A stretch of DNA of 64,000 bases from Chrysomallon squamiferum (taxonomy: Eukaryota; Mollusca; Gastropoda; Neomphalida; Peltospiridae): contig CM022676.1 in assembly GCA_012295275.1 (NCBI GenBank), positions 8,006,736-8,070,735 of the forward strand, in the 5' to 3' direction. The notes beneath the pieces are model-generated. The model saw only the letters and a list, made by a program, of their open reading frames with translations. It ran no database searches and was not told where the DNA came from. The position numbers and the translations under genes were made by a program. Of this stretch, positions 28,570-46,380 are shown piece after piece (within the stretch, counting starts at the first letter, position 1; each line of letters starts with the position of its first letter).

Positions 28570-30536
28570 AAATGAAATGATATCCGTGAATGATAAAGAA
28601 GAGAACAAGTATTGTTTGTTAATCATACACTTCGTCAGGTACTTTCATGAAAAACTAAACAAGGTTAAAATCGTTAAATTAATTTTATTAAAATACGAAG
28701 ATTACGTATATTCAGTTTCTAGAGTCTCACAGGAGTTGAACTCTGTAACTAGCTGTATGTGAGAAAAGTTATACACATTTGAATGAGTTGCTAAACGCGA
28801 ATTCCTTCCATTCATTGCCGTTGTGTGAAGTCTGGCTCTAACTGTGTTGAAATTTGTCACGAAAAGTGGCACATTTGTCATGAAAGATTAACGCATTTAC
28901 AGAAAAACACAAACATGGTTAATCTCAATAATACATATATAGATGTATACTTATATACATACGTACATACATACATACATACATATATATATATAACTCT
29001 ATTTACGTAAAGCATAATCCGCCCAGCAGTAATATGAGTATTACAAAGAGTAGCAGAAGAAGCAGTGTCTTAATAGCACAGTTAAGAGAAGGCAAACATG
29101 TGTGCTAGATAACCAAGGTTCAAACTGCTCATAAAATGTTATACCTGAATCTTACAGCTTACCCTTTTGTGTTACGTAGACCTAAAGAAAAATAAATAAA
29201 TAAATAAATAAAGGTCTTTGCGATCTGTCTCCTGTTCTGGTATATATATATTTATGCTTCAGCTTTTGTAAAGATACGAAGTACAGGTTTTGATAACTGT
29301 CGACGTAATATGAGTGAGCATGTGATAGATAGATTGTGCGTGTCTGTTCATGATTATTTTGTGTAAGGGTTTTCTCGTACGTATTTACAGACGCAAAAGA
29401 GAGATTTGACATGCAAGTGCACAGTGTATACGCTTTCCTTTTTATAATTGTTGTTGTTGTTGTTGTTGTTCCTATTATTATTATTATTATTATTATTATG
29501 TTTTCGTTGTTGTTTTGTTATCATCATTATCATTGTTATCATTTTTATTACTGTTGTTTTTATTGTTGTTGTTGAGTTGTATTATGATTTTTTTATTGGT
29601 GTTGTTTTTATATTTTTAGTGTTGTCGTCGTTATCATCATTATTATTATCATCATAATTATTGTCGTTGTTGTTGTTGATGCCAGTCGTTTATGTTGTTT
29701 TATCATAACTGTTGTTTTTGTTTTTGTTTTTGTTTCTGTTGTTTTGCTATTGTCGTCATTATTATTGTTGCTATTGTTGTTACTATTACTGCTATGTTTG
29801 CTGCTGCTGTTATTATTGTTGTTGTTGTAGCTGCTACTTCTGCTGCTTAGCTGCCTTAATAACCGTTGCCGTTGTTGTTGTAATAAGGGTTAATTTTGTG
29901 AACGTTATTCTCTGCCAGTAGACCGTGTATATAATAAATCCTACGCCTCTTCAGTTATCTTATGTCAGGAGCTTCGGTTTCACTTCATGTCTCGTTTTTG
30001 CAAGCTGCATTATATCAGTATCGCTGTTAAAAGAATAACCTTCAAAACCAGTCTACTGTGAAACTTACAACGGCAATTTGCTTAGGATTTCGTTACACAC
30101 GCTGTGAACTGAACCGAAAAAAAAAATAATAATAATAATAATAAAAAGAGCTAAAATTTATCTGATCGAAATCACAGTCTATGCATTTCGTAAGGTTGTG
30201 TGTTTTCTTTGCCCTATTGACGAGCTGGTGTATTTAAATGTGTTACTCTAAACCCAAACATTATGTTGTATACATCGTGTGTAAGTTACAGAAAATTAAT
30301 TTCCTTATTAATTTATATTATTTTTATTACTGGCTTTTTTTATCATCATCATCATTATTTATTACTAGTAAAACTCCTCTTACTACTATTACAGTTAATA
30401 CTACAGCTACTACAACAGCAGTAACTAAAAGTATTATATGCATATATAACCTTTCAAAGAAATACAAATGTAAATGTGGATGAAATTAAACATGTATTCA
30501 TTGTATTAACAAATTTTGCAGTTTAGTGAATAAAAT

Positions 30537-30576
<40 letters not shown>

Positions 30577-32005
30577 TATTTACTGACAGCAAGTCACACC
30601 AAACACAGAATGGGATCTTATAGTATAGCCTATACTACTATTACCACAACAACAAAACAACTACTACTACTACTACTACTACTACTATTACTACTACTGT
30701 TACTACTACTATTACTACTACTAGCACTGTTACAACTACTGCTGCTTTGACTACTACTACTACTACTGCTTTCTCTACTATTAATACTACTACTGTTGTT
30801 ATTATTTTTCTTACTGATGTTGTTGTAAAGTACAATCTATGCTACTATTACAAATACCACTTCTGCTACTACCACTACCATTGTTACAACTACTACTACT
30901 ACTGTTATTATTTTTCTTATTAATCTTGTTGTATAGTATAATGTATTACCACTACTGCTACTACTACTATTATTACTACTGCTCCTACTACTACTATTAC
31001 TACTGCTACTGCTACTACTACGACGATGACTGTTATTATTTGTCCTGTTGATGCTGAGGTTATTATTATTATTTTTGTCATTGTTGATGTTTTTTGTTTC
31101 ATGTAGTTATTGCTGTTTCTGTTAAACTGACGAAGATTTAAAAATATTAACAAATGATCGCAGAACATTAAAACAATTTGAAGGTTAATGCCACGTAATA
31201 ATCTTGATTTGTATTAAGGCTATCTAGATTTGTATATATATTTCTATATATATAATAATATTGATACATAGTAAATTGTAGTCAGTTAGACAGCCCATGC
31301 GATCCAATATTTCTGACTTCATCAGTCGAGATTTCTGTTAGAGTTACCTCACCCTTAATCCATGACTGTCTAGCATCTACCCACTGACCAGCGCAGAATC
31401 GATGTTCCTGACAGAAGCCAAAGCTCCTGTTTGCACAGCTCCTGTTTGCACAGCTCCTTGAATCACTGATACAAGTTCATCAGCACGCCAAAGAATGGAT
31501 TATTAAGGGGAGATAAACCAGTTACTTCCAGTTACTTCCAGTTAAAGCCTCAAGGCCTGAAGTATATAATTTCCCTATATATATATAGGTAGATAGATAA
31601 TAAAGTATCTCTATTTTTCTATAATTGTGACGTCATGTAATACACGATGGACGAATTTCTTCTAAACTTTCTTCCAGTATTGTCAGAAAAAAATACAGCT
31701 ATCAGCCTTCGATGACGTCACAACTCCATTTGCGATAGTCTAAAAGTAATATGACGTCATTTAACTGTTTTGTACACACAATCATTTCATACTAACACTT
31801 TGTTATGAGCGTTGCCAGGTGCCTCAACAGAATTAAATAATAAACACAGAATTATTAAGATTTTTATTAAACTGTTTATTTATACTACCTGAGGGACACA
31901 TTAATCGAAAGCGAATTACAAAAATGTCATAGAAAATCGCGATTTTCGTAAATATCCTATTGGTAAAGCCTAAACCTTCTGTATATGAACGTCTTCGAGA
32001 CTATG
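28570..32005. other. Intergenic; microsatellites, no gene recognised
   Basis: 28570-28680 still resembles the introns after ITAM exons. Trinucleotide-rich tracts fill 29448-29890 (GTT/TTA), 30650-30780 and 30840-31030 (TAC/CTA). A (TTTA)n run lies at 30537-30580. Three TGACGTCA-type sites cluster at about 31629, 31713 and 31752. The remainder shows no exon-like structure on either strand. Confidence 0.6.
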
Positions 32006-32009
32006 AAAC

Positions 32010-32143
32010 CTAAACAGTTTCGCTGGCATTCTGTGATTGGTTGTCAAAATCTATGACCTCATAGAATTCATTTTCTTGATCCCCATGTGAGGAGTTTGGA
32101 CCGGTGTTGCCCTCTGTTTCTTTACCAGGTGGCGCTTCATTGG
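32010..32143 (-). CDS. Copy D terminal tail exon with a single YEVI
   Basis: Acceptor TTCTATTACAG; acidic, Gly/Pro/Asn-rich tail of about 44 residues with one tyrosine motif (EFYEVI, a YxxI) and a stop at 32012-32010. It differs from both the ITAM exons and the tyrosine-free tail of copy A. Confidence 0.6.
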
Positions 32144-33637
32144 CTGTAATAGAAATAGGGGGATACCGGTTAATTAGTAACCAGTAAAAATAATGAAAAA
32201 AAAAGGATACCTAAGATATTTGGAGATATACTTAAAGAGAAAATGATAGTAAAAGCAGTGATGATGATGATGATGTTTTTAATAATAATAATAATGTAGT
32301 AATGATGATTATAATACTGATGGTGATGATGATGATAATAATAATGATAGCAATGACGTTGACAACGGCAGCGATGATGATGACAATAACCATAAAGAAA
32401 AAGAACCCTGGATAAAATTCAAAAATATTAAAACGTATGGCTGGCTGGCTGGATGGATGGATGGATGTATATATGTCTGTTTGTGTATACTTTGACTATA
32501 ATTATTAAAAACCTAAATAAATGTAAATTACCGGTACTTTGGGCTGTATTGTAATACGCGTTTTCTTCAGTGTGTTTTCTGAAATTATAAATTAATAACA
32601 TGAAAATTTTAAAATATAGATTTCATTAAGTGCTCACAACAAACTGTTAATTAAATATAGGTAAAAGTAACTGGAAATAAAGTTAATAAGCCACAATTGT
32701 ATTTTATAAATTAAGTAATGATAATATTAATGCTAAAAATATAGGTAAAATTAATCTATAATAATTGGCTAAAAGTATTTAAATACAGGCATCATTAATT
32801 AATTACTAAAGGCTAAACATGTCTGACTTGCTATATACCATTAATTTATCCAAAATCTAGCTCTGCCATATCTGTAACATATCCCTAAATTATATCTAAA
32901 TTATCCCGATGATATCCCTAACCCATCGCCATTATACGGTCACTGTTATTCCATACGTTTATCTCTAACCTACGCGTGATATATTTGACCGTATACGTAT
33001 ACGTGGAATATATGTAGAATGTTATAACCAGTAGATACTATTGTGGTAGAGTAGTAGAAGTAATAGTAGTAGATGTAGTAGTAGTAGTAGAAGTAGTACT
33101 ACTAGTAGTAGTAGACGTAGTAGTAGTAGTTCTTGTTGTTGTTGTCGTAGCTGTAGTAACAATACGAGGGGTACTAGTAGTAATAAATAATGATGATGAT
33201 GATGATGATATGTTTTACCATATATATAGAATATCATTAACTTTTCCTTATTAACCCTTTATCTTATATCTAATGGATAGAATTAGATGAATAACATATC
33301 CCAGTATATACATATCGTATCCTTGTTATATCCATGACTAATCCCACTTATATCATTAGCTTATTTGTTACCAAAATAAATCGCAATTTTTTAATACGAA
33401 TTTTTTTTTTTTTTTTTTTTTTTTGGTGGGGGTTGTTGTTGTTGCTGCTGTTGTTGTTTCAGCAGCTGTGATTTGTAATTCGCTATTTATAAATTAATCT
33501 TTCCTTCAAAATTGTGCTCACATCATTTATTACCTTGACGGAAATACAAATTAATTAACTTTTGTTTTCCCGCACAATGCATTTGCCCTTTGTTTACCAG
33601 TAACACAGAATTCACTACAATCTTAAATTTTGTCCAC

Positions 33638-33749
33638 CTTTTGTGTTTTCTGAACCAGAAAACTAAAAATAACGCAGCGCCAACAATTAAGAATATGACG
33701 ACAGCAAAACCAGTAGCAAATCCTTCTCCAAAATGATTGTTGTTTTTAT
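33638..33749 (-). CDS. Copy D transmembrane exon
   Basis: DKNNNHFGEGFATG, hydrophobic helix, FRKHK. Acceptor ATTTTCAG. The donor AAAAG|GTGGAC leaves in phase 2, which matches the 47-bp exon directly, so this copy has dispensed with the 31-bp micro-exon. Confidence 0.65.
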
Positions 33750-34174
33750 CTGAAAATAAAATAAAATAAAATAAACAAAATAATAAATAATAAAATAAGA
33801 ATGAATTAGGCAATTATTTACAAATGTTTTAAGACGTAAACATTTTTATGTTGCACGCGGATGTATCTATATATGTATGTATGTGGCTATGTGTGTATTT
33901 CGGAGATTATGACAATTATTGCTTAACTCCTGCTATTACTACTATCAAACAAACAATATACTGCTGCAAATTATTGCTACCACTACTACTTCTACTATCA
34001 CTACTCAAAAGTATAAGTGCTACTATTGCTTGGATAAATAAACGAATCAAGAAAGAATGCAATTACAGAACAAAAAAGAGAAATGAAAGAATAAGAAAAA
34101 TAGAAGTATTTGTATTGTAATTTCGAGTTTTTCTACTTTATATAAAAAAAATATTCATAAAAGTTTTGTATGAC

Positions 34175-34454
34175 CTCTCAAATCCCCTATAATAATTTTC
34201 ACAGTCTGATTGGCCGTTTCTTTCGTATCTGGGTTTGTGGCTGTACACGTGTAGACGCCTATTTTGTGTTCTATTAATATCAGCCAATGAGAGAACACTG
34301 CTATTACTTATCACGTGCCCTGTGACCTGCCATTCATAGTCACATGTCAGGAAGCATTTCGCAGAACATGTCACAGTGACGTCACTTCCTTCCGCGACAA
34401 ACAAAACGGATTTAGTCGGAAGAGAAGTCAGCCGAAGCGATACAACGGGACCAT
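34175..34454 (-). pseudogene. Copy D second Ig exon, frameshifted
   Basis: Begins DGPVVSLRLTS, contains EGSDVTVTC then AKCFLTC and YEWQV, then shifts frame at AACACAAAATAGGCGTC; the other frame continues GVYTCTATNPDT. The 3' donor (AG|GTCATA) is weak. Confidence 0.65.
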
Positions 34455-34494
34455 CTAAAATAAAAAAACAATCACATTGCGTTTATCCACATTT

Positions 34495-34750
34495 GTTATT
34501 CATTTACTACTGCCACTACTGCTTTTACTGCTTCTACTACTACTACTACCATTACTACTAATAATAATACTACTATCACTACCACTGCGACTACTACTAC
34601 TACTACTATTACTACTACTACTACTACAATCTACTTGTACTATGTTCTTGAGGATGATTATTATTATTCATTATTATTATTATTATTATCATTATTATTA
34701 TTATTTTTATTTTTATTATCATCATCATCAATCAATCATTATTACTGTTG

Positions 34751-34806
<56 letters not shown>

Positions 34807-34970
34807 GCTACTACTATACTACTACTACAATTATTATCGTGGTGGTCATTATTACAATTGTTATTGTTGATATTTATATTCGTGTTATTATTTTGTTTTT
34901 GCGCTCGTCATTCACTTGTTATCCTTGATGTATGTATGCATGCATCGTATGGTCTATGTACTGTATACTT

Positions 34971-35028
<58 letters not shown>

Positions 35029-35030
35029 GC
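34495..35030. repeat. TAC, TTA and CA microsatellite tract
   Basis: (TAC/CTA)n at 34500-34625, (TTA)n at 34668-34805 and (CA)n at 34973-35028, in the intron between the two Ig exons of copy D. The 201-codon frame here is an artefact. Confidence 0.9.
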
Positions 35031-35137
35031 CAGACAAAAAAAAAACACTGTTAAATATAAAACTGCAGCAGTATATAATTAAACTATTAACGACATGTAA
35101 TACGTAAGGTAAAAATATTAATAATAAATAATTTTAC

Positions 35138-35445
35138 CTCTCACTTCCAGTTTTATTTCATTGCTGCGACCTCCCTCATCACCACATCTCCAAACAGTTT
35201 CCATGTTGACTGAGGTTTGACAGATTTTATTGTGAGGGTGTATGCATCAGCTGAACAGTTAACAGTGTATTCCTTTGGATGTGCAGTTGAAAAATTACAT
35301 TGGCCTTGTCCTAGATCATGCACCCTGTATTCTTTGTTATTCTCAAACCATACAATTGTAGAAGCAGGACCTCCTCGACAGGTAAAAGTAAAATGTGATC
35401 CAACAACTGCATATCTGTCTGATGTTGTTAAATTGTAATCCTGAC
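35138..35445 (-). pseudogene. Copy D V-like Ig exon, two insertions
   Basis: Open from [14 protein letters not shown] through FTFTCRG, IVWFENN, GQCNF and NCSAD to LTIKSVK, then frameshifted. After the second insertion the original frame resumes with WRCGDEGGRSNEIKLEVRG and the standard donor. Confidence 0.65.
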
Positions 35446-35456
35446 CTTAAATTTAA

Positions 35457-35490
<34 letters not shown>

Positions 35491-36118
35491 GTAATAATAA
35501 TATATTTAAGAGAGATCAAATCACATCATTTTGCATTTCATCCTACATTACTCATATAGGAGTCGGCTCGGGAAACGGAACATATTTTGTTTAGTGCCAG
35601 TACGTACAATTACAGAAGTACCAAATAAATACAAATGATCACTGTATGCACGTACGTATTTACCTACCTACCTAGCTACCTAGTTACTTATAAATACATA
35701 CAAATATACATACATACATATATGCATGCATACATACATACATACATACATACACACACACATGTATATTATATTCACAAACATATATGCACACACATAC
35801 ACATATATACATACATATATGTGTGTATGTATGTGTGTGCATATATATTCACAAACACATACACGAGATTCGTGTGCATAGAAAATATGTAGAGAAAAAC
35901 CTGATATATGTATAGGTAATAAAAAGATTCAGGAATGGACAGACTGCAATTTTTGTTTTAATCAGTAGAATTCATTTTATGGATAATTTTTTCAAAGCCT
36001 TAGTTGTTTTTTTTTTTCATCAACGTGACCATTAGCGTACATAACCATCTCCCCCAGAAATAATTAAAAAAATGAACAAACTCAGATAGAGATAAATAAT
36101 TTGTTATAAAAAAGAGAT

Positions 36119-36187
36119 TCCTTGCATAGAAAATATACAAAACCCAATAACTGAACGCACAGAAAAATACAAAAGATTTCCAGTAGG
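36119..36187 (-). pseudogene. Second, decayed signal-peptide exon near copy D
   Basis: The reverse complement (ACTGGAAATCTTTTGTATTT, then a leader-like stretch to CTATGCAAGGAATC) aligns to the shared leader exon, but the ATG reads ATC and the donor GTATG reads GAATC. Confidence 0.5.
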
Positions 36188-36849
36188 ACAGACTGCAATT
36201 ACTATAAAAGACAGTTTTCATTTTATTATTATTTATCAAAGCCTTCTATTTTCTTGTTTAACTGTCTGCCGTTAATAAGAATCCTTCCTTTTTTCAAAGT
36301 TTTGTTAAATGAATATCGAGATTAACTCAGATACAGTAAAATAATTTAAAATATAAATTACAAACCTGTTCATAGGCCCAGTGACGAACATCCCTAAACA
36401 TACACACATACACACAGAAAAACGTACAACTCATTTCCAGTATTTTAGTTTTCACTGCCGTTAACAAAAAGACAGTTTTAATTTTATTATCTTTTCTTCA
36501 CTACTTTCTTGTTTCGACTGCCGTTAATAAGAATACTTCCTTCTTTGCTAAGTTATAAGGTGTTCTGAATATCGATCTGTCGCTATATGAATACAGTAAA
36601 ATATTATGATTAAAATGCACTGCATTTCAAATCTGTTCACCTGCATATGAAAGATTATTTACAGCAATAAAATGTTTTTGTCATACGATAGTAAATGCAG
36701 CCATGACATAACAAAATGAAAGAATATATCAACTGTTATGTTTTCGTCTGTGTTTGGACAAAGGAGAGAAGTTTAAAAAAAAAAAAAAAAACCGTTTGGT
36801 GAAATGTGCTCGATAAACCTATATAATACGTATTATGTCGAGTATGCTA

Positions 36850-37171
36850 ATATTTCTTTTTCAAGTGTTTGTGTCTGTTAGCGAGAGCAGGGGTAAATGA
36901 TGTGGGAGGAATAGAGGGTGAGGGGGATGGGGAGAGGGGGATGGGGAGAGGGGAGATGGAGAGAGAGAGAGGGGATAGAAACAGAATTACGTGCATGTAT
37001 ATGTGTGTCTATATGTGTTTAGGAACGAATGTTATTGGGGGTTTTTTGTTTGTATTTTTTTTTTTTTGTTTTTTTCGTTTGTAGGGAGGTGTGTGTGTGT
37101 GTGTGTGTGTGTGCGTGTGTGTGTACACGTATGTATATGTATCCATATATGTATACGTATGCAGCATATAT

Positions 37172-37220
<49 letters not shown>

Positions 37221-37260
37221 CAGACGAAAAAAAATACACACACACATACACAAATGTTCT
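36850..37260. repeat. GA, GT and TA microsatellites
   Basis: A GGGGA/GAGA tract at 36920-36975, (GT)n at 37090-37122 and (TA)n at 37170-37215. Overlapping frames are low complexity. Confidence 0.9.
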
Positions 37261-37549
37261 TACCTACATAATTATGTATTTACAGATATCTAGACAGTGA
37301 GTTCTTGGATACATGGACGCATGTACGGATACAATGATGCAAGGAATGAAAGAAAAATCAGAGAGAGAGACAGATGGACAGAGTGACAGATAAATACAGA
37401 ATTAAACAAAAAGAGAGGAGTGTAAAATCAGAATGGTTGAAGTACAAAAATATCACGAATGAGAAAGGTTGAAATAAATAAAGACACCCAAACAGACGAA
37501 TAGTGTTGGAAGACAAAAATGAAAACTTTAAAATATAGAGAATTGCAAA

Positions 37550-37829
37550 ATTTTATTTACTATTTAAACGAAAAATAATATATTTATTGACATTCCTCCA
37601 ATGTTTAAAAAATCATTATAAAATCATCATATAGAAATATATCATATTCAAAGAAAATAGCTCAAAAGTATCGCAAAAAAATAAAACCTTAGTTTACCAA
37701 GCATTGGAGAGGAAACTTATTAGTATAGAAAACTGTAAATATAGTTTTATTCTGCAGGATTTCATTTCTCATATTACCTTTATACAAGAAATCTGACTTT
37801 AAATTTAATAAATATTTTTAAAATTATAA

Positions 37830-37868
<39 letters not shown>

Positions 37869-38060
37869 ATACGTCATATAAAAATAAAAAAAAATAAAAA
37901 TGTCCGAATGAGACGTGTAAGTGCGTAAATACGTTAAATATTACGAGAAAAATATCCCGAGATTTTAACATAGTTACAGTCACAATTCACACAATGGTAA
38001 TGAATGATAAAAAATTCGCGATTCTCAACTGATTAAAATGTTTATAACTTTTCTCACAGG
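37550..38060 (-). other. Conserved 3' flank of copy E
   Basis: Matches 3000-3430 beyond the tail exon of copy A, including AGAAAACTGTAAATATAGTT and AACTTTTCTCACAGGTGG/TTGG. It holds a (TAAA)n run at 37827-37870 and no gene. Confidence 0.5.
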
Positions 38061-38268
38061 TGGATATTTACACAGATCAAACTGAATATATATAGTCTTT
38101 GAATTTAAATATAATTATTTAGTAATTTAACCTTGCTTAATTTGTTCATGAAAGTGCCTTAAGAAACGTACGATTGACAACTAATACTTGTATTTTTCTC
38201 TATGATGCATCAATATGACTTGATATACTTTCAAACTTTATGACGTCATATGGGAAATCATTTCGTCC

Positions 38269-43920
<5,652 letters not shown>

Positions 43921-44099
43921 CTGAGATTGGCCAGCTCGTACTACATTTTATATAGCTTGTGCCTAAAACAAGGAGGTTTTCTTCGTCCCGTTTGTGATGA
44001 CGTAATTGAATCTAGAGGACGTCACTCCTAAAGGATCTATATTTAGCAACACGATACAGTAAGATATTATCATTGTTAAGTTCTTACTGTTTTGTTTTT

Positions 44100-44390
44100 C
44101 TTGTTATTGTTGTGTTTTTTATAATAATAATAATTATTGTTGTTGTTGTTGTTGCTGCTGTTGTATTTTATTATCATTATTATTGTTGTTCTTGTTGATG
44201 TCTGTCCTTCGTGTTGTTTTACTGTTACTTTGTTCTTATTATTTTGCTAATGTCGTCATTATTGTTGTTGCTTCTGTTGTTATTATTATTGTTGTAATTG
44301 CTGCTGGTCTTGCTGCCTTTATTAACGTTGTTATTGTAACAAGTGTTAATTGTATGAACGTTATTCTTGTTGTTACTGGGTTTTATTATT

Positions 44391-44484
<94 letters not shown>

Positions 44485-44901
44485 GTTCATTTTTATCATC
44501 ATTGTCCTCATCATTATTTATTACTAGGAATACTCCTCCTACCCTTTTACAGCTAATGCTACAACAACAGAACAAGAAATACTACTACTACTACTACTAT
44601 TATACCATATGACAATACTACTCGCTCTAATAATATATTACTATATTCATGGCCGTCCTAAAAGTATTATATATATATATATACAACCATTCACAGAAAT
44701 AAAAATGTAAATGGTCGAGACAATTAAATATATATTTATTGTACTGGTTTTGCTTCGACAAAATCAGTTTTAAATATCAACAAATATTTTCAGTTTAGTG
44801 TAGTAAATGTTTATTTATTTATTTATTTATTTACAGAAAGTCATAATACACATAGGTTAGAATAGGACGCCATAGTATAGTCTATACTACTATAACAACT
44901 G

Positions 44902-44934
<33 letters not shown>

Positions 44935-45800
44935 GTTTATACTAGTATCGCTCTGTTTATTTACATATGTATGCATTACCACTGTTTTCATTCTACATCT
45001 ATTTCTGGTTTGTATGAAAAATTTACAAAATATAACATTTTATTTTAATTAACAAAGTAATTTTAGTTTCAGGAATAGTTTGAGTAGTTGCTACTGTAAA
45101 AAATATAATGGTTTTATTTTTTATTTTTTTTAAACTGAAAGTTGACGAATTAAAATGGCGAATTAATTCAGGAAACCTGTGATGATAGATGCGCGGGTGG
45201 GGGGCTGACATGTGACGTAATCAACAGGATGGCAGACGATAGAACATAGGTGATGATCAAAATATCTTAATAATTAATTCTACTTAAAAAAAAAGAAAAG
45301 AAGAAGGAGAAAATAGTAAAGTATACAAAATGAAAAAAGAATAAAATAAATTTAGATAATCAGGGGGAAAAAGAAGAAGAAAACACTAAAAATTGCGTTT
45401 ATATTTATTTAAATATCACAATATTGTTATTATCCTTCTGGATTCTTTATTCAGCTGTATTAGGCCGCTAGTTCTGTAAATAAATAAATAAATAACATGA
45501 AGACACATATAAATAACTGGAAATTAAAAATAAAATTAAAACAAATAAATAAGCAAATAAAACGAATAAATTAAAATAAAATGAAATAAAGAAAAATAAA
45601 ATCAAAATAAATGTCATTGCACACCACAGTTCAGTACAGTAAAATATAGTACTGTATTGCATAGTATATAGTACAGTACAGTAAACTATAGTATATATAT
45701 AAATATAGTATAGTATAGTATGTATAGTACAGTTCAGTCCAGTATAGAATAATAATATACAAAAAAATTTAATTTAATTTAATTTAATTTAATTTAATTA
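44100..45800. other. Intergenic between copy E and the Cys-rich gene
   Basis: Dominated by GTT/TTA repeats: (GTT)n 44391-44442 and (ATT)n 44443-44484, (TAC)n near 44580 and 44900, AGTA repeats near 45640-45730 and (AATTT)n at 45768-45800. No gene recognised. Confidence 0.6.
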
Positions 45801-45806
45801 ATTACT

Positions 45807-45961
45807 TTATTTATTAAATAGTTTAAGAAATAAACTTACGTGATGATGACAGTTTCCTAAGTGGTCAGCGGGATGACAGTGGTACCCATCACAACATGGC
45901 CTATCAACTGGACACGAGTCAGGGTCATCAAAACAAGTGGGTGTCTCTCTCTTCACTTTAA
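45807..45961 (-). CDS. Cys-rich module 10 and C-terminus
   Basis: SCPVDRPCC and HCHPADH variants, then HHHVSLFLKLFNK and TAA at 45809-45807; AATAAA follows at once. A donor-like CAC|GTAAGT at the module end means a further spliced exon cannot be excluded. Confidence 0.65.
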
Positions 45962-46332
45962 CTGAGAAGAAAAAAAAATGATATTAATAAAATTTAAAAA
46001 ATTGGTACCTGCAAAACCTACAAAATTGTAGTTCCCAGTCATAATAGGATCAAAGCACCAGCCTTTCTCCTCAAAGATTTTAATGCCCAACCCATTCCCC
46101 TGGATATATAACCCTACATTGTTCGCCATACCATGTGAAATCCTGCTGTAAACAGAAATGCTCATGAAAACTAATAACGTACCATGATGACAGTTTCCTA
46201 AGTGGTCAGCATGATGACAATGGTACCCATCACAACATGGCCTATCAGCTGGACACGAGTTAGGATCATCATAACAAGTGGGTGTCTCTTTCTTCGCGTG
46301 AACTGAGAAAAAAAAAAAATAACAACAACAAC

Positions 46333-46380
<48 letters not shown>

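Larger units (their letters stand above)
32010..36434 (-). pseudogene. Copy D: Ig receptor with broken ectodomain and intact tail
   Basis: Signal-peptide exon from ATG 36434, disrupted by a CA-type insertion (MSCTFFCVYVCMF...). V-like Ig exon 35445-35138 with two one-base insertions (AAACCTCAGTC and GGAAACTGTTTGG, against AAACTCAGTC and GGAACAGTGTGG in copy C). Second Ig exon 34454-34175 with one extra base before GVYTCTATNPDTKET. Transmembrane exon 33749-33638 (FAVVIFLIVGAALFLVFWF then RKHK). 47-bp exon 32578-32532 (AYYNTAQST). Terminal tail 32143-32010 with EFYEVIDFDN then a TAG stop. The last three exons are in phase with each other and undamaged. Either a young pseudogene or errors in the assembly. 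Confidence 0.65.

Noticed and set aside
34477-35082. 201-codon plus-strand frame
   Set aside because: Made of TAC, TTA and CA microsatellites (poly-Leu, poly-Tyr, poly-Ile, poly-Thr/His).
43946-43954. TATA box of copy E
   Set aside because: TATATAAAA is only 26-34 bases from the ATG, which would place the start site at or after the start codon; not listed as a feature.
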